Shown piece by piece: positions 1-5,458 of a stretch of DNA of 5,458 nt (the first letter of the stretch is position 1; each line of letters opens with the position of its first letter). The stretch is taken from assembly GCA_028293005.1 (NCBI GenBank), contig JAQGLH010000324.1, positions 1 through 5,458 of the forward strand. Direction: 5' to 3'. The stretch comes from Alphaproteobacteria bacterium (GTDB lineage: Bacteria; Pseudomonadota; Alphaproteobacteria; Sphingomonadales; Sphingomonadaceae). The position numbers and the translations under genes were made by a program. The notes under the pieces are model-generated. The model did not search any database and was not told where the DNA came from. It saw only the letters and a program-made list of their open reading frames with translations.

Positions 1-1389
1 GGCGATTTCGAGGCGGTCAGCGAGGTCGCGCGCGTCTGCAAGAAGGCGGTCGTTGCGAGCCTCGCCCGCGCCGCACAGGCCGATATCGAACGCGCCGCCG
101 AGGCGGTGCGCCACGCCCGGAATCCGCTCATCCACACCTTCATCGCCACTTCGCCGCTGCACATGCGGGTCAAGCTCGGCAAAACCCCGGATGAGGTGCT
201 GGAGGCGATCGACCGCTCGGTTCGCCTCGCCGCCAATCTGTGCGGCGACGTTGAATGGTCGGCCGAGGATGCGACGCGCTCCGAGCCCGATTTTCTCGCA
301 CGCGCCATCGAAACCGCGATTAACGCGGGAGCTCGGACGATCAACCTGCCCGACACCGTCGGCTATGCGACGCCCGACACCTACGGCGCGATGTTCCGCG
401 ACATGATCGGCCGTGTTCCCAACAGCGACAAGGTCGTCTTCTCGACGCATTGTCACAACGACCTCGGGCTCGCCGTCGCCAACAGCCTCGCGGCGGTGAT
501 GGCGGGAGCGCGCCAGGTCGAATCGACGATCAACGGCATCGGCGAACGCGCCGGCAATGCCGCCGTCGAGGAGATTGCGATGGCGATCAAGGTCCGCCAC
601 GACGTGCTGCCGGTGCGGACCAACGTCGTCTCGACCGAGATCACCCGCGCGAGCCGGTTGGTTTCGGGCATCACCGGCTTCCAGGTGCAGCCCAACAAGG
701 CAATCGTCGGCGCCAACGCCTTCGCGCACGAAAGCGGCATCCACCAGGACGGTATGATCAAGGACGCCTCGACCTACGAGATCATGACGCCCGAAAGCGT
801 CGGCGTCAGCACGTCGAGCCTGGTGATGGGCAAGCATTCGGGCCGGGCGGCGTTTCGCCAGAAGCTCGAGGAGCTCGGCTACAGCCTCGGCGACAATGCG
901 TTCCAGGACGCGTTCGCCCGCTTCAAGGATCTCGCCGACGCGAAGAAGGCGGTCTTCGACGAGGACATCATCGCATTGGTCGATGACGAGGTGCTGCGCG
1001 GCCACGACCGCATCCAGGTCAAGGAAGTCGAGATCTACTGCGGCTCGAACGGCCCGCAGCGGGCCGTGCTCACCCTCGACGTCGATGGCGAGGAAATGAC
1101 CACGACGACGCGCGGCAACGGCCCCGTCGACGCCTTGTTCAACGCCATCCGCAAGCTCGTCCCGCACGACAGCGCCAAGCTCGAGCGCTACGAGGTCCAC
1201 GCCGTCACCGGCGGCACCGATGCGCAGGCGGAGGTCTCGGTTCTCCTCTCCGAGGACGGGCGGACGACGCGAGGCCGCGGCGCGCACCAGGATACGATGG
1301 TCGCGAGCGCACGAGCTTATGTGAATGCGCTCAACAAGCTGATCGTCAAGCGCGACCGCTCGCCGGTCCACAGTCGGGCCGCGGTGTAG
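1..1389 (+). CDS. leuA: 2-isopropylmalate synthase, 5'-truncated by window edge
   Basis: LeuA condenses acetyl-CoA with 2-ketoisovalerate to 2-isopropylmalate, the first committed step of leucine synthesis, in the cytoplasm. The frame is open from base 1 and gives 462 residues; the first is the G of GDFEAV, which in this family lies roughly 55-60 residues into the protein, so the N-terminal DGxRDGEQ metal/substrate motif lies outside the window. Visible features (window residue numbers): the IHTFIATS barrel strand at about 44-51, the metal-binding HCHND motif with His150 and His152, NGIGERAGN near 178-186, and HESGIHQDG near 243-251. The C-terminal part from about residue 345 matches the LeuA dimer/regulatory domain that binds leucine for feedback inhibition. 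An ATG at 106 is internal, because the homology continues upstream of it. The stop is TAG at 1387-1389. A homocitrate or citramalate synthase is an alternative within the family, but the overall match is to LeuA of alphaproteobacteria. Confidence 0.95.
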   Translation, partial: GDFEAVSEVARVCKKAVVASLARAAQADIERAAEAVRHARNPLIHTFIATSPLHMRVKLGKTPDEVLEAIDRSVRLAANLCGDVEWSAEDATRSEPDFLARAIETAINAGARTINLPDTVGYATPDTYGAMFRDMIGRVPNSDKVVFSTHCHNDLGLAVANSLAAVMAGARQVESTINGIGERAGNAAVEEIAMAIKVRHDVLPVRTNVVSTEITRASRLVSGITGFQVQPNKAIVGANAFAHESGIHQDGMIKDASTYEIMTPESVGVSTSSLVMGKHSGRAAFRQKLEELGYSLGDNAFQDAFARFKDLADAKKAVFDEDIIALVDDEVLRGHDRIQVKEVEIYCGSNGPQRAVLTLDVDGEEMTTTTRGNGPVDALFNAIRKLVPHDSAKLERYEVHAVTGGTDAQAEVSVLLSEDGRTTRGRGAHQDTMVASARAYVNALNKLIVKRDRSPVHSRAAV

Positions 1390-1404
1390 AGGTCGCGGTG
1401 TAGA
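1377..1404. repeat. 14-bp tandem duplication across the leuA stop codon
   Basis: GGCCGCGGTGTAGA (1377-1390) is followed at once by GGTCGCGGTGTAGA (1391-1404), with one mismatch at the third base. The first copy contains the last codons and the TAG stop of leuA; the second is non-coding and carries a second TAG in another frame. The protein is unchanged by the duplication. It looks like a recent slippage event. Confidence 0.8.
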
Positions 1405-1479
1405 GATTGTCACGCGGCGATTGGCTTTTTGCCTGGGCGATCGGCTAAGGACCGCGAAACGGGCGCAGGGGCAAGGATG

Positions 1480-1511
1480 AAGGAGCGGCCGTGACGGACG
1501 GCTTGCTCCTT
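1480..1511 (+). promoter_or_regulatory. Leader hairpin that hides a Shine-Dalgarno and a GTG
   Basis: AAGGAGC (1480-1486) pairs exactly with GCTCCTT (1505-1511). Inside it GCCGT (1488-1492) pairs with ACGGC (1498-1502) around a 5-base loop (1493-1497), with a G-T wobble and a one-base bulge between the two stems. The left arm is a good Shine-Dalgarno (AAGGAG, 5 bases before the GTG at 1491), and the GTG sits at the stem-loop boundary, so both would be masked in the folded RNA. No T-run follows, so it is not an ordinary terminator. It lies 28 bases before the preferred start of the aspartokinase/homoserine dehydrogenase gene. A regulatory role is inferred; the base pairing is directly visible. 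Confidence 0.5.
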
Positions 1512-1528
1512 CGCCTTGACGGGGGCTT

Positions 1529-1533
1529 AAGGA
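1529..1533 (+). promoter_or_regulatory. Ribosome binding site deciding the thrA start
   Basis: AAGGA lies 5 bases before the ATG at 1539. This supports 1539 over the GTG at 1491, because translation from 1539 puts the conserved KFGGSS motif at residues 5-10, as in known ThrA proteins. The segment TTAAGG (1527-1532) can pair with CCTTGA (1514-1519; five Watson-Crick pairs plus one G-T), so this site may also be partly masked. Confidence 0.6.
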
Positions 1534-1538
1534 CACGA

Positions 1539-4007
1539 ATGAATATCCATAAATTTGGCGGATCGAGCCTCCGCACGGCAGAGCATTTCAGCCGCGTCGC
1601 CGAGATCGTCGTCGCCGCACCCCCGCCGCGTGCGGTGATCGCCTCGGCAATGAGCGGCGTGACCGATGACCTCGCCCGCGCCGTCGAGGCTGCGGCCCGG
1701 CGCGATCCGGCTTATCGCGAGATTCTGGCGGCGCTGCACGGCCGCCATGTCGCCGTGGTCGAGGCGATCGTCCCGGCCGAAGCGGCCGCGGCGCTGATCG
1801 AGAAGATCGAGCGCGACATCGAGGATCTCAACGAGGTTCTGCGCGCAGCCTGGATTCTGCGCGACGGGAGCCGCGGCACCTTCGATATGGTGATGGGCCA
1901 GGGCGAGGTCTGGGCTGCCGAAATTCTGGCGGCGACGCTCGCCGGACGCGGCCTTGCCGCAACCGCGATGGATGCGCGCGAGGTGCTGGTCGTCGAGCCG
2001 GGCCGCTCGCGCGCGTCACCGAGCATCGACTGGAAACGCTCGCGCGAACGGCTCGCCGCCTGGAACGCGGCGCATGCCGCACAAGGCCCGGCGCAAGGCG
2101 ACGTGCTGGTCGTGACCGGCTTCGTCGCCGCGACCGCTGATGGCGTTCCGGCGACGCTCGGACGCAACGGCAGCGACTATTCTGCATCGATCTTTGCTGC
2201 TTTGCTCGACGCCCAGGAAATCCATATCTGGACCGACGTCGATGGCGTGATGAGCGCCGATCCGCGGCTCGTCTCCGACGCGGTCGTGCTCGAGGCGCTT
2301 TCCTATCAGGAAGCGAGCGAGCTGGCTTATTTCGGTGCCAAGCTGATCCACCCCGCGACGATGGGTCCCGCCGTCGAGCGCTCGATCCCGATCTTTATCC
2401 GCAACAGCTTCAACCCCGCGGCGCCGGGGACGCGCATTCACATCACCGGCTCGAGCCAGATGGTCAAAGGCCTCTCGACGGTGGAACGCGTCGCGCTGGT
2501 CAACGTCGAAGGCACGGGCCTCGTCACCATCCCGGGCATGACCAATCGATTGTTCGCCGCGCTGCGCGAGGCCGAGGTGTCGGCGTTGATGGTCTCACAG
2601 GGCAGCTCGCAGCACTCGATCTGCGTCGTTGTGCCCGAGCAGGATGCCGGCCGTGTCCGCCAGGTAATCGAAGACGCCTTTTTCGCCGAGCGCCACCAGG
2701 GCCAGATCCAGACGATCGAGGTCGATCCCGACTGCACCTTGCTCGCGCTGGTCGGCGACGGCATGGCCGGCCATCCGGGCGTCGCCGCACGCTTCTTCGG
2801 CTCGCTGGGCAAGGCCGGCATCAACATCCGCGCGATCGCCCAAGGTTCGTCGGAGCGCAACATCTCGGTCGTGGTGAGCGGCTCCGAGAGCAAGCGCGCT
2901 TTGCGCGCCGCCCATTCCGGCCTCTATCTCTCGCCGCAGAGCATCTCGGTCGGCCTGATCGGCACCGGCACGGTCGGCAGCGTGCTGCTCGATCAGCTCG
3001 CGGACCGCGTCGCTGCGATCCGCGAGGAGCTCGGCGTCGACCTCCGCGTCCGCGGCGTCGCCACATCGCGTACGATGCGGCTCGACGAGCGCCGGATCGA
3101 TCTTTCCGGCTGGCGCGGCCAGTTGAAGGATGCGCCGCCGTTCGACGTCGACGACTTCCTCGACCACGTCCAGACCGACGCCCTGCCGCACACCGTGATC
3201 GTTGATTGCACCTCGAGCGAGGATCTTGCGCATCGTTACGTCGGCTGGCTGCGGCGCGGCATCCACGTCGTCACGCCGAACAAGAAAGCCGGGTCGAGCG
3301 ACATCGCTTATTATGACGAGCTGCGCCGCGCGAGCCGCGAAAGCAGCGCCCACTATCTCTACGAGACCACGGTTGGCGCCGGCCTGCCGATCATCCAGAC
3401 TCTGCGCGATCTGACGCAGACCGGGGACGAGGTGATCCGCATCGAGGGCGTGCTCTCGGGCACCCTCTCTTATCTGTTCAACTCCTACGACGGGGTCCGG
3501 CCGTTCTCGGAAGTCGTCGCGGAGGCGCGCAGCCGCGGCTTCACCGAGCCCGATCCGCGCGACGATCTTTCGGGCATGGACGTCGCGCGCAAGGTCGTCA
3601 TTCTCGCGCGCGAGATGGGTCTGCGTACCGAGCTTGGCGACATCGCCTTGGAGGGGCTGGTTCCGCCGGGGCTCGAGCAAGGCAGCGTCGACGATTTCCT
3701 GACCGCGTTGCGCGATCACGACCAGACGATCGCGGCGTCGTTCGAGGAAGCGCGCGCCCGTGGCGAACGGCTCCGCTTCATCGGCTCGATCGAGCGCGAC
3801 GGGAGGGCGAGCGTAAGGCTGCGCAGCGTGCCTGCTACGCACGCGCTGGCGCGGCTCAACCTGACCGACAACCTCGTCCAGTTCGAGACCCGGCGCTACA
3901 CGCCCAATCCATTGATCGTGCAAGGCCCCGGTGCCGGACCCGAAGTTACCGCCGCCGGCATCTTCGCCGATCTGCTGCGCCTCGCCTCCTATCTCGGCGC
4001 ATCCTGA
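1539..4007 (+). CDS. thrA: Bifunctional aspartokinase / homoserine dehydrogenase (ThrA type)
   Basis: One 822-residue polypeptide joins aspartate kinase (aspartate to aspartyl phosphate) to NAD(P)-dependent homoserine dehydrogenase (aspartate semialdehyde to homoserine). E. coli ThrA has 820 residues, so this is full length. Numbering from the ATG at 1539: KFGGSS at 5-10, GQGEVW at 120-125, WTDVDGV at 231-237 and YFGAKLIHP at 264-272 mark the kinase; about 311-464 form a tandem ACT-type regulatory region; LIGTGTVG at 473-480 is the Rossmann loop; VTPNKKA at 578-584, SGTLSYLFN at 640-648 and EPDPRDDLSGMDVARK at 670-685 (catalytic Asp and Lys region) mark the dehydrogenase; the end (GPGAGPEVTAAG) is typical. 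The two regulatory glutamines that bind threonine in the plant fusion enzyme appear kept (Q354 in SQGSS, Q435 in AQGSS), so threonine inhibition is likely. A GTG at 1491 with its own Shine-Dalgarno would add 16 residues without homology; I reject it. MetL is the alternative, but the Gln pattern favours ThrA. Confidence 0.93.
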   Translation: MNIHKFGGSSLRTAEHFSRVAEIVVAAPPPRAVIASAMSGVTDDLARAVEAAARRDPAYREILAALHGRHVAVVEAIVPAEAAAALIEKIERDIEDLNEVLRAAWILRDGSRGTFDMVMGQGEVWAAEILAATLAGRGLAATAMDAREVLVVEPGRSRASPSIDWKRSRERLAAWNAAHAAQGPAQGDVLVVTGFVAATADGVPATLGRNGSDYSASIFAALLDAQEIHIWTDVDGVMSADPRLVSDAVVLEALSYQEASELAYFGAKLIHPATMGPAVERSIPIFIRNSFNPAAPGTRIHITGSSQMVKGLSTVERVALVNVEGTGLVTIPGMTNRLFAALREAEVSALMVSQGSSQHSICVVVPEQDAGRVRQVIEDAFFAERHQGQIQTIEVDPDCTLLALVGDGMAGHPGVAARFFGSLGKAGINIRAIAQGSSERNISVVVSGSESKRALRAAHSGLYLSPQSISVGLIGTGTVGSVLLDQLADRVAAIREELGVDLRVRGVATSRTMRLDERRIDLSGWRGQLKDAPPFDVDDFLDHVQTDALPHTVIVDCTSSEDLAHRYVGWLRRGIHVVTPNKKAGSSDIAYYDELRRASRESSAHYLYETTVGAGLPIIQTLRDLTQTGDEVIRIEGVLSGTLSYLFNSYDGVRPFSEVVAEARSRGFTEPDPRDDLSGMDVARKVVILAREMGLRTELGDIALEGLVPPGLEQGSVDDFLTALRDHDQTIAASFEEARARGERLRFIGSIERDGRASVRLRSVPATHALARLNLTDNLVQFETRRYTPNPLIVQGPGAGPEVTAAGIFADLLRLASYLGAS

Positions 4008-4073
4008 CCGCAAGGTTGCGCTCGAAGTCATCCGCTCGCGTTGTGGGGGGAACCGCTACGAACAGGTGCCGGC

Positions 4074-5051
4074 TTGAGCAGTGACGCCCCTCCCACGCCG
4101 ACCTTCGGGCAAATCCGGCGCCTCGCGCCTGGGCTCGACGCGCTGATCGATCCCGATGCGCGGATCGAGATTGTCGCCGAAGGATTCACCTGGACCGAAG
4201 GCCCGGTGTGGATCGACGAGGACCGCGCCCTCTTGTTCAGCGACGTCCCCGAAAACCGCATCTATCGCTGGTCCGAAAACGATGGCGTTTCGGTCTTCCT
4301 CGATCCGTCAGGCTATGACGGACCCGATCCGTCCGGCTTTCGCGAGCCCGGCGCCAACGGCCTGATCCGTGGCCCCGGCAACAGCATCCTTCTCGCCGAC
4401 CACGGCAATCGCGCGATCGCACGGCTCGATCTGGAGACCAGGCAGAAAAGCTTCCTCGCGAGCCATTACCGGGGCAAGCGTCTCAACTCGCCCAACGATC
4501 TGGTCCGGGCGAGCGACGGCACCATCTATTTCACCGATCCGCCCTACGGACTCGCCGGTCTGAATGAATCGCCGCTCAAGGAGCTGCCGTTCAACGGCGT
4601 CTACCGGATCGATCCCGACGGCGGAATTGCCTTGCTAGACGAAGGCGTCAGCTTTCCCAACGGCATCATCCTCTCGCCCGACGAGCGCACCCTCTATGTC
4701 GCCTGCTCCGATCCCCGTCGGGCAATCTGGCTCGCCTATCAGCTCGACCGGCGCGGCGGCGTGGTGAGCCGCAGGGTCTTTGCCGACATGACCGCGTCGG
4801 TCGATCCCGAGCGCCGGCCGGGCCTGCCCGATGGCATGGCGATTGATGCTGCCGGAAATCTCTTCGCCACCGGGCCCGGCGGCATCATCATCTTCGCGCC
4901 CGACGGTATCATGCTCGGCCAGATCAGCGTCGGCACCGCGATCGCCAACTGCACGTTCGGCGAGGACGGCGGCACGCTTTTCCTCGCGGCGCATCACAGA
5001 GTGGCGCGGGTCAGGACGCGGACGGTGGGGCTCGGATCGCCGCACGAATAA
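4074..5051 (+). CDS. SMP-30/gluconolactonase family hydrolase
   Basis: A six-bladed beta-propeller of the SMP-30/gluconolactonase/LRE family, probably hydrolysing a sugar lactone such as gluconolactone to its acid; the exact substrate cannot be read from sequence. Numbering from the TTG at 4074 (325 residues): TEGPVW with Glu42, GANGL with Asn95, SPNDL with Asn141/Asp142, FPNGI with Asn196 and LPDGM with Asp253 match the metal and substrate residues of the family. ADHGNRAIAR near 108-117 and TDPPYGL near 154-160 are typical of the bacterial gluconolactonase branch. No signal peptide or membrane segment is seen, so it should be cytoplasmic, unlike the exported members. There is no ATG or GTG start in frame before the conserved region. 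TTG 4074 has AGGTG 5 bases upstream and is preferred; TTG 4041 would add 11 residues but lacks a Shine-Dalgarno. It begins 66 bp after thrA with no clear terminator or promoter between, so co-transcription is possible. Confidence 0.88.
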   Translation: MSSDAPPTPTFGQIRRLAPGLDALIDPDARIEIVAEGFTWTEGPVWIDEDRALLFSDVPENRIYRWSENDGVSVFLDPSGYDGPDPSGFREPGANGLIRGPGNSILLADHGNRAIARLDLETRQKSFLASHYRGKRLNSPNDLVRASDGTIYFTDPPYGLAGLNESPLKELPFNGVYRIDPDGGIALLDEGVSFPNGIILSPDERTLYVACSDPRRAIWLAYQLDRRGGVVSRRVFADMTASVDPERRPGLPDGMAIDAAGNLFATGPGGIIIFAPDGIMLGQISVGTAIANCTFGEDGGTLFLAAHHRVARVRTRTVGLGSPHE

Positions 5052-5053
5052 AA

Positions 5054-5085
5054 AGGCCGGCCCCCCACTTTGTGGAGGCCGGCCT
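5054..5085. terminator. Bidirectional terminator between convergent genes
   Basis: AGGCCGGCC (5054-5062) pairs over 9 bp with GGCCGGCCT (5077-5085), and CCAC (5065-5068) with GTGG (5072-5075) closes the tip over a TTT loop. On the minus strand the hairpin is followed directly by TTTTTATT, a good U-run for the PuuD-like gene that ends 19 bp before it. On the plus strand only the weaker TGGTTTGT follows. The minus-strand U-run overlaps the TAA stop (5049-5051) of the lactonase gene. Confidence 0.85.
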
Positions 5086-5104
5086 GGTTTGTCGATTAGG
5101 ATCG

Positions 5105-5458
5105 TTATTGCGGCAGATAGAATTGCGTCACCATGCAATAGAGCATCGGAATCGACAGCACGAGATTGGTGCGCGAGGCCAGCATCGCGGTGCGGGCCGC
5201 CTTCGCCTTGACGTCATCCTCGGCGGGCTTCAGTCCCAGCGCCTTTTGCTGGTTCGGCCAGATCACGAACCAGACATTCGCGGCCATGATGATGCCGAGC
5301 CACATGCCGAGGCCGATCACCCGATAGCCTTCCGAGAAGGTCAGCGCGGCGACGAGATAGCGCTCCGCACCGGTTTCGGCGACGACGATGCCGGTGAGCA
5401 GCTTCGCGACCGCCGCCCAGCGGAACCAGAACAACGCTTCGGGCGCGATATACTTGCT
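5105..5458 (-). CDS. PuuD-like multi-pass membrane protein, 5' end outside window
   Basis: The frame is open from the window edge to TAA at 5107-5105, giving the last 117 residues of a membrane protein. Hydrophobic segments lie at about 10-28, 44-67 and 98-116. Recognisable pieces are APEALFWFRWAA (5-16), GLGMWLGIIMAANVWFVIWPNQ (split here as GLGMWLG at 49-55 and NVWFVIWPNQ at 61-70) and RTNLVLSIPMLYCMV (96-110). These resemble the membrane domain of the urate hydroxylase PuuD/Urate_ox_N superfamily, in particular the short proteins usually annotated as PuuD that have a P-x-AL-WFRW segment and an NVW-IWPNQ segment. The classical PuuD has a cytochrome c domain after the membrane part; none follows here, the protein stops 1 residue after the last hydrophobic segment, so urate oxidation is not established. 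The TTG at 5434 is internal to the frame. It is convergent with the lactonase gene and shares its terminator. Family call moderate, membrane location firm. Confidence 0.65.
   Translation of the reverse strand, partial: SKYIAPEALFWFRWAAVAKLLTGIVVAETGAERYLVAALTFSEGYRVIGLGMWLGIIMAANVWFVIWPNQQKALGLKPAEDDVKAKAARTAMLASRTNLVLSIPMLYCMVTQFYLPQ

Noticed and set aside
1392..1430. Possible leuA terminator: imperfect stem 1392-1400 with 1411-1418, then TTTTT at 1426-1430
   Set aside because: The stem has a bulge and a 10-base loop, and the T-run begins 7 bases after the stem; too weak to call.
1421..1449. Possible promoter for thrA, TTGGCT at 1421-1426 with GCTAAG at 1444-1449
   Set aside because: The -10 half matches the consensus at only about three of six positions; not supportable without transcript start data.
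1390..1538. Lysine or SAM riboswitch, or a threonine-type attenuator, in the thrA leader
   Set aside because: The spacer is short for a lysine riboswitch, SAM-II core features are not seen, and no leader peptide with runs of Thr/Ile/Met codons is present.
2595..4031. 478-codon open frame on the minus strand antisense to thrA, and many other long overlapping frames
   Set aside because: The translation has no recognisable domain and is rich in R, A, D and H as expected from the opposite strand of a high-GC gene; the plus frame matches ThrA throughout.
4008..4073. Separate promoter or terminator between thrA and the lactonase gene
   Set aside because: No convincing -35/-10 pair and no stem with a T-run could be found in this short spacer.
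4635..5138. 167-codon minus-strand frame running through the lactonase gene and the terminator
   Set aside because: It would run through the terminator hairpin and opposite a clear SMP-30 gene; no homology is recognised.

Overview
This GC-rich window carries four protein-coding genes packed closely together, two of them cut by the window edges. The organism looks like an alphaproteobacterium, possibly a sphingomonad. That rests on the LeuA sequence style (for example the DVEW and MTPESVG stretches), on high G/C at third codon positions, and on the company of an SMP-30 lactonase and a PuuD-like membrane protein. This is recognition from memory, not a database result.

Layout. Positions 1-1389 (+) hold the C-terminal ~85-90% of 2-isopropylmalate synthase (leuA), the committed step of leucine synthesis. 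Positions 1390-1538 are a 149-bp spacer with a 14-bp tandem duplication over the leuA stop, a strong hairpin that hides one Shine-Dalgarno and a GTG, and a second Shine-Dalgarno that serves the preferred start of the next gene. Positions 1539-4007 (+) encode a complete bifunctional aspartokinase/homoserine dehydrogenase (ThrA type, 822 aa), covering the first and third steps of the aspartate pathway to threonine, methionine, isoleucine and, through the kinase step, lysine. Positions 4074-5051 (+) encode an SMP-30/gluconolactonase-family beta-propeller with all expected metal-site residues but no ATG or GTG start. Positions 5054-5085 form a strong terminator hairpin between convergent genes. 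Positions 5105-5458 (-) hold the C-terminal part of a small multi-pass membrane protein resembling the membrane domain of urate hydroxylase PuuD.

How they fit. leuA and the fused kinase/dehydrogenase are both feedback-controlled entry enzymes of amino-acid synthesis. Threonine made through the second feeds isoleucine, which shares the branched-chain pathway with leucine, so their adjacency makes metabolic sense. The lactonase gene follows only 66 bp after the kinase/dehydrogenase and may be co-transcribed, but no metabolic link is evident. The last gene points the opposite way and belongs to a different unit.

I found no RNA genes, CRISPR array, insertion sequence, phage part or obviously new system. 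The points most worth following are the fused aspartokinase-homoserine dehydrogenase in a lineage where the enzymes are normally separate, and the leader in front of it with two Shine-Dalgarno sites and complementary anti-Shine-Dalgarno segments.
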